From JAAXPZ01 sp965215705 (GTDB lineage Bacteria > Campylobacterota > Campylobacteria > Campylobacterales > Sulfurovaceae), in assembly GCA_965215705.1 (NCBI GenBank), contig CBDCEE010000008.1:124001-188000 (forward strand): a stretch of DNA of 64,000 nucleotides, in the 5' to 3' direction. The stretch's first letter is position 1; every line of letters starts with the position of its first letter. Positions 36,187 to 44,625 of the stretch are shown here, one piece after another. The position numbers and the translations under genes were made by a program. The notes under the pieces were generated by a model. The model worked only from the letters and a program-made list of their open reading frames with translations, was not told the DNA's origin and ran no database searches.

Positions 36187-36282
36187 GGCTACTCCTTTGA
36201 TTCGGTTGAGGATATTATAGCAAAAACCCTCCCCTTGAGCCCTTTGGGCTGACGAGAGATAAAAGGTTTTGCCTCACCTATT

Positions 36283-38763
36283 TTACTTGTAATCGTTGCA
36301 GTAGTCTATTTCCCCTCCCTCTATATCACATCCATAATGATAATTATCCCCACTGTCTAAAAATCTCTGCGTAGCACTTTTAACACTATCGACTGTTTGC
36401 TGATAGCTCTCAAAAATGATCCCTGTCGCATTATCGTATAGACCATTTTCATTAAACCATTCATACTTGACCATCGCGTCGATGGGTGAGAGGAGGTCTT
36501 TTTGCTTTTGACCGCGTTATAGGTATCGCCATTGATGATCTGTTCTTCCCACTCACCATACGAATACATATGATCCTTGGTCTCTAGAGCGATAAAGCCT
36601 TTCTTTACCGTGTCGGGCAAGAGATGAGACACAGTCAACAATACACGAGGGTCTTCACTGAAGTCAGAAAAACCTGCACCATAGTGTGTGGTCTCACTGG
36701 CATTGCCATCGAGTCCTCCATACATAATGATCAGAGAATCAACCTCTGTCAAAGCCAACAGATTATCTTTGGTCATTTTGGAAGCATCATAACCGTGCAG
36801 GTCAATGATGAAACTTTTTGTCTGCCCGTATCCATCCTCTTTGTACTTTTTCATCCACCAATAGGACGCCATGGCACCGGCAGAGTGCCCAATGATACCC
36901 AGCTTGTCCGTATCGGCTCCCTTGTCATTGGCTTCTATCAAAGCTCGAGTATAACTGGGCCATTTCGTCGCATCTGTCCAGCCTGTTGTTCTCTTTTTGT
37001 TTCCGATAACATAGCATCCCAATGAAGCCAAATACTTCATAAGTCCTTCATGTCTCAAACTTGTTTTATTATGTTCTGCATCTGAATTACCCACCGCATA
37101 TGACATCCCAAAAAACAACATAACAGGTGCATTCTCTGTGTGATTTTTAGGACGGTATATGATGTAGTCCTCATCCGTATCATTGATGTCGATCTCATTG
37201 AAGTATGGGCCCTTGGCACCATAGGCATACTCCACACTAAACCCGGCCTTTGCTTTTGCTACATCGGTAGCATTATGGAAGAAAAGCCGCACTTCATACT
37301 CACCTGCTGGCATGCCTTTCATATCTTTGTTGAGGATGTTTTCACCTGAACTCACCCAGTTCCAAGCGATGACATTCCCCCAGTCATTGGAAGCAGCTGC
37401 TGGATACACCCCTACCCAGTCTCGATCATCAGAGAGTGTCCCCCCGATCGTTACACTGACCGTATCCCTTGGAGCGTAGGTTTGCTCTTGGGTAGCGATG
37501 GTTGGTGCGATAGCTATATGGACAGTCCGGCTCACAGTATCTGCTGCATTACCCGCAGAGTCATTGACATCATAGGTGACCGTATAGGTACCTGCTATGG
37601 CAGTATCTACTGGATCATGGATAGTGATACTAGCTGTGATATTGCCATCACGATCATCAGTTGCTGTAGCTCCTGCCTCTATATACACCTCTCCTACTGT
37701 AAGGTTTACCTCTACTGTACCGTTGAGAGTAATTACTGGTTTGGTAGTATCTGGTACTGGTGGAGGCGTTTGGACAGTAACTGTCCGGCTCACAGTATCT
37801 GCTGCATTACCCGCAGAGTCATTGACATCATAGGTGACCGTATAGGTACCTGCTGTGGCAGTATCTACTGGATTATGGATAGTAATACTAGCTGTGATAT
37901 TGCCATCACGATCATCAGTTGCTGTGGCTCCTGCCTCTATATACACCTCTCCTACGGTAAGATTTACCTCTACTGCACCGTTGAGAGTGATTACTGGTTT
38001 GGTAGTATCTGGTACTGGTGGAGGCGTTTGGACAGTAACAGTCCGGCTCACAGTCTCTGCTGCATTACCCGCAGAGTCATTGACATCATAGGTGACCGTA
38101 TAGGTACCTGCTATGGCAGTATCTACTGGATCATGGATAGTAATACTAGTTGTAATATCACCATCACGATCATCAGTTGCTGTGGCTCCTGCTTCTATAT
38201 ACACCTCTCCTACGGTAAGTGTAACTGTTGCTTCTCCTATCAGGGTGATCACAGGCTTAGTAGTATCTGCAGGCGTAGGTATATATCCCGCTACTATCTC
38301 CTGCACCTCTGCTTTGGAGTCTACTTCATCTGCACCTTTCCCTGCTATGAGTGCATTGATAGCATCAAGATTGGCATCGGTAACACCGGTGACACCTAGT
38401 GCCTCATAGTCTTCTTTGCTTGGGGGGTGCTGTAGTACCGTTACTGGAGGCATAGGCTCTAAGCTTCTCTATAGCTTGGGCTCTTTTTTCTATCACCTCT
38501 TCGATATCATCCAGTGCTATCACTCCAAGGTCATGGATAAGGGCATTGACTTCCTCTATATTCTCTGTCGTTACCCCACTGATATGCAGTGTCTGATAAT
38601 CAGATACTTCTGGAGCATCTGTACCATTATCTACATAGTTAGCTATTCTATCAAGGGCTTTTTGTTCATCTGTAGCCCCACCAGTACCACCTCCACCACC
38701 ACACGCAGTGAACATCAGTAGTAGTATCCCTGTTAGTAGATAGTGTATTGTATTCTTTCTCAT
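36283..38763 (-). pseudogene. lipoprotein with three Ig-like repeats and hydrolase domain, two frameshifts
   Basis: Read as one gene: lipoprotein signal MRKNTIHYLLTGILLLMFTA with Cys next; two VTGVT-x-NL-type helical repeats; three DUF5011 Ig-like domains; then an alpha/beta hydrolase with GHSAG and a late His (KDHMYSYG). Frame is lost twice. A six-base C run (plus strand G, 38422-38427) has one base too many, truncating the first frame after PPKQRRL. A five-base A run (plus strand T, 36499-36503) has one base too few, after NAVKSK. Correcting both gives TTAPPSKEDYEALGVTGVTD and KKDLLSPIDAMVKYEWFNEN and a natural tail ending DYCNDYK. As sequenced the gene yields only fragments. Confidence 0.78.
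37525..38275 (-). repeat. three tandem 258-base repeats encoding Ig-like (DUF5011) domains
   Basis: Blocks starting with GTCCGGCTCACAGT at 37525, 37783 and 38041 recur with an exact 258-base spacing (86 codons). Each unit encodes TTKPVITL ... VEVNLTVGEVYIEAGATATD ... TYTVTYDVNDSAGNAA. The two most promoter-distal units are almost identical at DNA level, so copy number may vary by recombination. Confidence 0.85.
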
Positions 38764-38823
38764 TCTCTCCCCTTTTGTTTAACCTCATAGGGAGCATTAT
38801 ATCGCAGAATAGTTTCTAAATAG

Positions 38824-39378
38824 TTACTTCACTATTAAAGTTTTCTTAATGGCCTCTATCAGGGCTTCCTTTTCGATCATCTTGATCTTCTCTTCATATT
38901 GTCCAAAAGACAAGCCCATTTTATGTATCTTCTTCTGCAGAATGATCTCACCACCATCAAGCTCTGAGCTCACCCTGTGCACACTCACCCCTCCTTCCGG
39001 GAATAGATCTGCGTAGCTTTTTTCTATAGCATGGAGCCCCTTGTGACGAGGGAGTAGGGAGGGATGGAGGTTGATCGCTTTGACCTGTTCAGTAAAAACA
39101 GGTGTAAGGATACGCATAAATCCTGCCAGGATTGTCAACTCTGGTTGACACTTTTGTAATAACTTTACAACTTCTCTATCAAAACCTTCTCTGCATTTAT
39201 AGTGAGATGGATCAACTACATCTACTGGTATACCATACTTTTTTGCTATATGAATACCATTTGCTAGAGGATTGTCTGTCAATACTTTGACAACTTGACA
39301 CTCTTTGCCATGTATGGTGCTCAATATATGCTCCAGGTTGGAACCTTTTCCACTAAAAAGTACTGCTATCTTTTTCAA
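38824..39378 (-). CDS. purN: phosphoribosylglycinamide formyltransferase 1
   Basis: 184 residues. Transfers formyl from 10-formyltetrahydrofolate to GAR in purine synthesis. The N-terminal IAVLFSGKGSNLEHIL binds GAR, ILAGFMRILTPVF and NLHPSLLPRHKGLHAIE hold the catalytic Asn-His, and VSVHRVSSELDGGEII carries the catalytic Asp. It is slightly shorter than E. coli PurN (212) at the C-terminus. It lies 13 bases downstream of nnr on the same strand. A folate-independent isozyme, purT, is encoded at 42489. Confidence 0.92.
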   Translation of the reverse strand: MKKIAVLFSGKGSNLEHILSTIHGKECQVVKVLTDNPLANGIHIAKKYGIPVDVVDPSHYKCREGFDREVVKLLQKCQPELTILAGFMRILTPVFTEQVKAINLHPSLLPRHKGLHAIEKSYADLFPEGGVSVHRVSSELDGGEIILQKKIHKMGLSFGQYEEKIKMIEKEALIEAIKKTLIVK

Positions 39379-39391
39379 CTATTCCCCTTGA

Positions 39392-40813
39392 CTACTTCTC
39401 TAATCTTCCTATCTCATCTATCAGATCCGTAGGCAACATGGCATAGGATGAACCGCTATAGTTTTCTGCTGCTGTCGTCAATGCCAGAGAGCCTTGAATG
39501 GCAGCATCGATAGAGATATGCCCTTGTGCCAATAGTGAAGCCACGAGCCCTGAAAGCACATCTCCACTACCCCCTTTACTCAGTCTGGATGAGCCAAATG
39601 GATTGATATAAATCTTCTGCTCTTGCGTAATCAGAGTATTGGCGCCCTTCAGTAGCAACGTAGCATGAGGATACAGTGTACCAAATCTTCGTAACAGCTC
39701 AAAGCGTCCTTCTTGTACTGCTGTTGTATCGATCTGCTCTCCCGTAAGGATCTGCCACATATATGCAAACTCCTTGGGGTGTGGTGTCAGTACGATCTCT
39801 CGCTCTTTTTGCTCCAGAACCTCCAAGAGCTCTCTATGTCGACAGGCATCCGCATCCAGTACGATAGGCAGATGACTCTCTATCACATTTTTACGTAAAA
39901 ATTCTTTATCAAAATACCCACCAAGCCCCATACCTATCGCCAAGGCAGTAGCATTTCCAGGTATCTCTGAGGTACACATCAAATAAGGTGGAGGAGAGAT
40001 CTTTTCATGTGCCACCAAACTTACAAGCCCCACACCAAATTTGGCGGCACTCATACCTGCAATGATCCCTGCACCCTCTTTTTCACCACAAAATACTGCG
40101 ACATGCCCAAAGCTGCCTTTGTGCGTATCTTTCGCAAAATCGCGGCTGGGAAGCCCCATATCCTCTCTATCAAGGAGATAGCTTGATACCGGCATACCCT
40201 TGGTATATTGGTTATAGCGAATTCCCAGATCTACACGTATGATCTCACCTACAAGATCCTTGACCACATCCATATAGAGCGACTCTTTTCTAGCGCCCAT
40301 CGTAACGGTGATATCCGCACAAAATGCCACAGAAGAGACACAGCCTGCCTCATCGATACCCGAAGGGATATCACAGGCTATTTTAAAGCCATTTAGATCA
40401 TTCATACTGTCAATAAGGGTCTGTATATTCTCATCCAGAGAACGACTCAGCCCTGCCCCAAACAGTGCATCAACGATAATATCTGCTTCACATAAACTGT
40501 CTACTATCTCCACATACTCCAGCTTTCGTGTTCTTTCAAGCTGTTTTTGTGCCATGGGAGACTTGACCCCAAAAGGGATATAGAGTTTGACACTCTGTAT
40601 ATTGAACTGCAAGAGCCTTGCGAGTGTAATGCCGTCGGCCCCATTGTTCCCTACCCCTGCTACGATCAAGATTGAGTTTTTACCTTTGAGATTGTCATCG
40701 ATATAATTTTTGATCCCTTTGGCTGCATGCTCCATCAAAATATCCTCAGTCAGCCCATACTCCTCATAGCATCGCTGATCCATCTCATAACAGTGTTTAA
40801 ATACTTTTCTCAT
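39392..40813 (-). CDS. nnr: bifunctional NAD(P)H-hydrate epimerase / dehydratase
   Basis: 473 residues. The N-terminal YjeF_N epimerase (residues 1 to about 210) shows VAGVGNNGADGITLARLL and IVDALFGAGLSR; the C-terminal carbohydrate-kinase-like dehydratase shows GHVAVFCGEKEGAGIIAGMS, VLDADAC and the ADP/NAD site GSSRLSKGGSGDVLSGLVASL. Together they repair hydrated NADH and NADPH. Length is close to E. coli Nnr (515), with some loop shortening. It is followed by purN after 13 bases. Confidence 0.93.
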   Translation of the reverse strand: MRKVFKHCYEMDQRCYEEYGLTEDILMEHAAKGIKNYIDDNLKGKNSILIVAGVGNNGADGITLARLLQFNIQSVKLYIPFGVKSPMAQKQLERTRKLEYVEIVDSLCEADIIVDALFGAGLSRSLDENIQTLIDSMNDLNGFKIACDIPSGIDEAGCVSSVAFCADITVTMGARKESLYMDVVKDLVGEIIRVDLGIRYNQYTKGMPVSSYLLDREDMGLPSRDFAKDTHKGSFGHVAVFCGEKEGAGIIAGMSAAKFGVGLVSLVAHEKISPPPYLMCTSEIPGNATALAIGMGLGGYFDKEFLRKNVIESHLPIVLDADACRHRELLEVLEQKEREIVLTPHPKEFAYMWQILTGEQIDTTAVQEGRFELLRRFGTLYPHATLLLKGANTLITQEQKIYINPFGSSRLSKGGSGDVLSGLVASLLAQGHISIDAAIQGSLALTTAAENYSGSSYAMLPTDLIDEIGRLEK

Positions 40814-40880
40814 CTCTATTCTCCTCTTCTAGAAGTGATAAAGTATATTTTATCATAAACACTATTTAAACCTATCTCGG

Positions 40881-40886
40881 TATAAT
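40881..40886 (+). promoter_or_regulatory. -10 element upstream of rpsU
   Basis: TATAAT in CTCGGTATAATCCGC, 63 bases before the rpsU start, giving a leader of roughly 55 bases. The divergent nnr gene begins at 40813, so this region serves both directions. Confidence 0.5.
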
Positions 40887-40949
40887 CCGCTTCTATTTAT
40901 CGCTTTGACTGAATGTTGAAAATTTTGATAAGGAAGGGGGTGCTTGATT

Positions 40950-41162
40950 ATGCCAGGAATCGTTGTAAGTCCAAGAGACAACTTTGAAGATGCTTACCGT
41001 AAGTTCAAAAGACAATGTGACAGAAACCTCATCGTCACAGAAGCTAGAGCCAGACAGCACTTCGAAACAAAAACAGAAAAACGCAAGAAAGAGAAGATCG
41101 CAACACGCAAGAAGATCCTCAAGAAACTTTTTATGCTCAGAAGATACGAGTCAAGACTCTAA
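40950..41162 (+). CDS. rpsU: 30S ribosomal protein S21
   Basis: 70 residues from ATG 40950; AAGGAAGGGGG lies 9 to 18 bases upstream, supporting this start over an in-frame TTG two codons earlier. The sequence PGIVVSPRDNFEDAYRKFKR followed by the Arg/Lys-rich tail KRKKEKIATRKKILKKLFML is typical of S21, a small-subunit protein that helps in mRNA selection. It is transcribed alone. A GC hairpin with a GGGGCTTTTGCCC core just after the stop (41173 onward) may be its terminator. Confidence 0.95.
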   Translation: MPGIVVSPRDNFEDAYRKFKRQCDRNLIVTEARARQHFETKTEKRKKEKIATRKKILKKLFMLRRYESRL

Positions 41163-41216
41163 TCTCTGCCTGTGGGGCTTTTGCCCTGCATATCTCTCAT
41201 TTATTCACAATCTTGC

Positions 41217-41222
41217 TATAAT
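41217..41222 (+). promoter_or_regulatory. -10 element immediately before the DUF2233-like gene
   Basis: TATAAT ends six bases before the ATG at 41229. If used, transcription would start at or next to the A of the start codon, giving a leaderless mRNA. No Shine-Dalgarno sequence is present in between. Confidence 0.4.
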
Positions 41223-41228
41223 GCGATT

Positions 41229-41942
41229 ATGAAACAAACTATACTGTATGTATTACTTTTTTGTGCTATCGCACTCAATGCCTCAAACATAGACTCTGAC
41301 ACCAAGATACCGATTATCTCACATATCGCATCACCAAAAAATATTCATTTCTATCTAAAAAATCCAAAAGGTATGTATTTTCAAAACTTCAATAAGCTCC
41401 ATAATCACCTCTCTGCTCAAAATATACATTTAGACTTTGCGATGAATGGAGGCATGTATTTGAAAGACCTCTCCCCTCAAGGACTCTATATCGAAAATGG
41501 AAAACAGATTAAAAGTATTAACAGAATACAAAAAGCCTATGGGAATTTCTATATGCAACCTAATGGTATCTTTTATATTACAAAAGACTACAAAGCACAT
41601 GTGGTAGCAACCAAAGACTTCAACAATAGCAGCATAATCAACTATGCCACACAGTCAGGTCCTATGCTACTCATCAATGGAAAGATACATCATCAGTTCA
41701 TACCCAATTCTACGCATCTACACATCAGAAATGGTGTAGGCATACTCCCTAGTGGAAACCTGCTTTTTGCTATCTCCAAACAGAAAATAAGCTTCTATGC
41801 TTTTGCAACCTTTTTCAAAAAGCATGGATGTAAAAATGCACTTTACTTGGATGGATTTGTCTCTCGTATCTATCTGCCTAAAAAAAGAATAACCGATCAA
41901 GATGGACTTTTTGGTATCATTATTGCAGAGACTAGCAAATAA
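41229..41942 (+). CDS. exported phosphodiester glycosidase-like protein (DUF2233/NAGPA fold)
   Basis: 237 residues from ATG 41229, the start of a signal peptide (MKQTILYVLLFCAIALNA). The mature part has LDFAMNGGMYLKDLSPQGLY, ATQSGPMLLINGKIH, GVGILPSGNLLFAIS and KNALYLDGFVSRIYLP, the block order of DUF2233 phosphodiester glycosidases, where the Asn-Gly-Gly and Leu-Asp-Gly motifs line the active site. Acts in the periplasm, probably on cell-wall or polysaccharide phosphodiesters; the substrate is unproven. TATAAT six bases upstream suggests a leaderless message. Confidence 0.85.
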   Translation: MKQTILYVLLFCAIALNASNIDSDTKIPIISHIASPKNIHFYLKNPKGMYFQNFNKLHNHLSAQNIHLDFAMNGGMYLKDLSPQGLYIENGKQIKSINRIQKAYGNFYMQPNGIFYITKDYKAHVVATKDFNNSSIINYATQSGPMLLINGKIHHQFIPNSTHLHIRNGVGILPSGNLLFAISKQKISFYAFATFFKKHGCKNALYLDGFVSRIYLPKKRITDQDGLFGIIIAETSK

Positions 41943-41981
41943 TTAAACGTTGCCATTATTATTTTACCAAGGGTACAGACA

Positions 41982-42428
41982 ATGCTTAAACAATTCCCTA
42001 TATTTATCATTCTGCTCTTCACTCAACCCTTTAGCTATGCAGAAGGTATCTATGCCAATAAAAAAACATTTTTAGAAGCAGCCTCTATCGCAACACATAT
42101 TGCACATGTAGAACTATTGGGTTACAAAACATCTGGGTATACAGAAAAAGAGATGCATGGGTTATGTGATTATTTTTTTACTACAGAAACATATGAAGTA
42201 CTTTACGTATATAAAGGTAAGTTACCTCAGATTATTACTATCAAAGGAAGAGGTGAATACTGTGAAAGGTATGATCCAAATATTCATAATCTAGGGCTAT
42301 CAATAAAAGAGACTAGCATCATGGCTCTTGTAAAAGATACCGACGGAACCTTCTCAAGAATAGGCTCATGCATGAAAGACACAAAAAAGCTTTTAAAAGT
42401 AGCAGAACACTATTCAAAAAGAAAATAA
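41982..42428 (+). CDS. exported protein of unknown function
   Basis: 148 residues. The signal peptide MLKQFPIFIILLFTQPFSYA is followed by a beta-rich domain with three or four Cys (HGLCDYF, GEYCERY, GSCMKD). The order AHVELLGYKTS ... TYEVLYVYKGKLPQIITIKG resembles small secreted proteins in which a strand pair precedes an oligonucleotide-binding-like fold. No family was recognised. It lies 39 bases after the DUF2233-like gene on the same strand and may share its transcript. Confidence 0.68.
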   Translation: MLKQFPIFIILLFTQPFSYAEGIYANKKTFLEAASIATHIAHVELLGYKTSGYTEKEMHGLCDYFFTTETYEVLYVYKGKLPQIITIKGRGEYCERYDPNIHNLGLSIKETSIMALVKDTDGTFSRIGSCMKDTKKLLKVAEHYSKRK

Positions 42429-42488
42429 AGGCTATCTTGTCCAGCTTTTCGCTAAAATATCTTCACTATTTTCTCAAAGGAAATCCCT

Positions 42489-43655
42489 ATGACATTTACC
42501 ACCCCACTCCAATCAAACGCTACCAAGATCATGCTCCTAGGCTCAGGTGAACTGGGCAAAGAGGTCGCTATCGAAGCTCAGAGACTGGGCATCGAGGTGA
42601 TCGCTGTGGACAAGTATGAGAATGCACCTGCCCATCTGGTCGCCAACCGTAGCTATGCTATCGATATGCAGGATGAAGCTGCAGTGCTTGAAGTAATCGA
42701 AAAAGAGCAGCCCAGCTATATCCTCCCAGAGGTCGAGGCGATCTCTATCTCGGCTCTGTTTGAAGCAGAGAAGCGAGGCTTTCATGTCATCCCCAATGCT
42801 GAAGCAGTCAACAAAACCATGAACCGTAAGAACATCCGTGTCTTTGCAGCAGAAGAGCTGGGGCTCACCACCAGTGGGTATGAGTTTGTAACAACACTTG
42901 AAGGACTTAAAGCAGCGGGTGAGCATATAGGGTTTCCTTGTGTTATCAAGCCAGTAATGTCAAGTTCTGGGCATGGACAGAGCATCGCTAAAACCCCTGA
43001 TGATATAGAAAAATCATGGGAGATAGCCAAAGAAGCCAGAGGGGATGCCTCTGAGCTGATCGTCGAAGAGTTCGTGCCCTTTGATTATGAGATCACCTTG
43101 CTGACCGTACGCAATGAAACAGGCACCGTCTTCTGTGATGCCATCGGGCATATCCAAAAGGATGGTGACTTTGTCCTCTCTTGGCAACCAATGCCTATGA
43201 GTGAAGCAGCCCTACAAAAAGCCAAAGATATCGCCAAAGCAGTGACAGATGGCTTAGGTGGTCGTGGTATCTTTGGTGTGGAGTTCTTCGTCAAGGGCGA
43301 AGAGGTCTACTTCTCAGAGCTTAGTCCCCGCCCACACGATACAGGTATGGTCACACTCATGACCCAAAGTCAAAGTCAGTTCGCTCTGCATGTACGTGCG
43401 GTGCTGGGACTGCCACTTGACTACACTACTTACGGAGCTGGAGCATGCGGTGCCTATAAAGCCAAAGGTGAAAGCGACAACCCCATACTGGAGATCCCTG
43501 AAAGTGCCTTCTCTGCCAATAGTTTTGTCAGGGTCTTTGGCAAGCCAGAATCTCATGTGGGGCGACGTATGGCGGTGAGTCTGGTGCTCGACAGTGATGT
43601 CGAAGAGGCGAAGAAGCAGGCTACGGAGATCGTAGAGCAGATCACGGATCATTAA
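42489..43655 (+). CDS. purT: formate-dependent phosphoribosylglycinamide formyltransferase 2
   Basis: 388 residues, the usual PurT length. Makes formyl-GAR from GAR, formate and ATP. The N-terminal IMLLGSGELGKEVAIEAQRL and ILPEVEAISISALFEAEK bind GAR; the ATP-grasp domain is seen in FPCVIKPVMSSSGHGQS, IVEEFVPFDYEITLL and the metal ligands GVEFFVKGEEVYFSELSPRP. AAAGGAAATCCCT precedes the start. It duplicates the function of purN at 38824 without needing folate. Confidence 0.95.
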   Translation: MTFTTPLQSNATKIMLLGSGELGKEVAIEAQRLGIEVIAVDKYENAPAHLVANRSYAIDMQDEAAVLEVIEKEQPSYILPEVEAISISALFEAEKRGFHVIPNAEAVNKTMNRKNIRVFAAEELGLTTSGYEFVTTLEGLKAAGEHIGFPCVIKPVMSSSGHGQSIAKTPDDIEKSWEIAKEARGDASELIVEEFVPFDYEITLLTVRNETGTVFCDAIGHIQKDGDFVLSWQPMPMSEAALQKAKDIAKAVTDGLGGRGIFGVEFFVKGEEVYFSELSPRPHDTGMVTLMTQSQSQFALHVRAVLGLPLDYTTYGAGACGAYKAKGESDNPILEIPESAFSANSFVRVFGKPESHVGRRMAVSLVLDSDVEEAKKQATEIVEQITDH

Positions 43656-43659
43656 CCAT

Positions 43660-43681
43660 AGGGTTGGCTAAAGTCAACCCT
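43660..43681. terminator. hairpin after purT
   Basis: AGGGTTGGCT, AA, AGTCAACCCT form a 10-base stem with one G-T pair, five bases after the purT stop. No clear T run follows, so it is either a weak or factor-dependent terminator, or an mRNA-stabilising hairpin. Confidence 0.4.
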
Positions 43682-43765
43682 ACAAGCCATATATATCATC
43701 AATATACTAAAAACTGTTAAACCAAAAACACTATAATCACAAAAACAAATAAGGAGTGATTGAAA

Positions 43766-44593
43766 ATGAAACTGTTCAGCAGAGTGATCTTGCCTATTTT
43801 ATTGATCATATACATAGCCATAGAGACGTATGCCAAACTCAATCATACCTCTATCTGCGGTACCACAGGATGTGAACTCGCAGGGGAGCTACTCAAATTC
43901 AACAGTCTCTATCTCAACTACTTTGGCGCACTTGGTGCCTTCTTTGCCGCACTCTTTGGCTGGCTCTCTCTCAGACGAGAAGGCTTCGCAAAACTCTTTT
44001 ACATCACACTCTATGCAGCGATCGCCTTTGAATCGATCATGATCGCTTTTCAAGTGCTTGCCAACCCTGAGCCTTGTATCTTCTGTCTGGGAGTCTATGC
44101 TGGTCTTTTGGCTATAGCCCTCTTCTCCAACTGGAAATACCTGCTCTACAGTATACCTGCGATTGTTGCACTCTATCTCTCTATGGCTTCTCTAACCATC
44201 ACTCAGAACAGAGCACTGGTTACAGAAAACGGTACCTATCTTATCCATTCAGAGACTTGCCCACACTGCAAAAATGTTAAAATCTATTTTGCAGAGCACG
44301 ATATAGCATACAAAAAAATATCCATCTACGATACCAATGCCCGGTTTTTTATCAAACAACTGGATATCAACTCTATCCCTGTATTGGTGATCAAAGAAAA
44401 GACCGGCGCCAAAATCCTCAAAGGAGATAAGGCGATCATCGCCTACTTTGAGCAAAAAAATGCTCCTGAAGCGACAGTACCTAGCACAGCAGAAGAGGAT
44501 CCCTCTATCTATAATGGTCCGGATGAGGGCTGTAATGCTTCGATCTTCCAAGACTCAGGATGTAGCGAAGAGTCAGAGGTGCCTTTACGTTAA
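43766..44593 (+). CDS. VKOR-like membrane oxidoreductase fused to a thioredoxin-like domain
   Basis: 275 residues from ATG 43766 (AAGGAG ten bases upstream; the TTG at 43760 is too close). About four to five transmembrane helices carry a Cys pair near the first loop (SICGTTGCELAGE) and CxxC in PEPCIFCLGVYAG, the layout of VKOR/DsbB-type quinone-linked enzymes. After a helix near residue 130, a glutaredoxin-like domain has SETCPHCKNVK. The tail has two more Cys (EGCNASIF, SGCSEE). It probably supports disulfide formation or exchange in the envelope. Confidence 0.8.
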   Translation: MKLFSRVILPILLIIYIAIETYAKLNHTSICGTTGCELAGELLKFNSLYLNYFGALGAFFAALFGWLSLRREGFAKLFYITLYAAIAFESIMIAFQVLANPEPCIFCLGVYAGLLAIALFSNWKYLLYSIPAIVALYLSMASLTITQNRALVTENGTYLIHSETCPHCKNVKIYFAEHDIAYKKISIYDTNARFFIKQLDINSIPVLVIKEKTGAKILKGDKAIIAYFEQKNAPEATVPSTAEEDPSIYNGPDEGCNASIFQDSGCSEESEVPLR

Positions 44594-44625
44594 GCACCCT
44601 CCCTCTACAACAAAAAGGCAAAATC

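Noticed and set aside
37525..38275. CRISPR-like array
   Set aside because: The repeats are contiguous 258-base coding units, with no short repeats separated by unique spacers and no cas genes.
37482..38409. Plus-strand open frames of 305 and 78-98 codons across the Ig repeats
   Set aside because: They are antisense to the repeated lipoprotein domains. The repetition at 258-base spacing explains the long openness, and the translated products (Cys/Ile/Ser-rich) resemble no protein.
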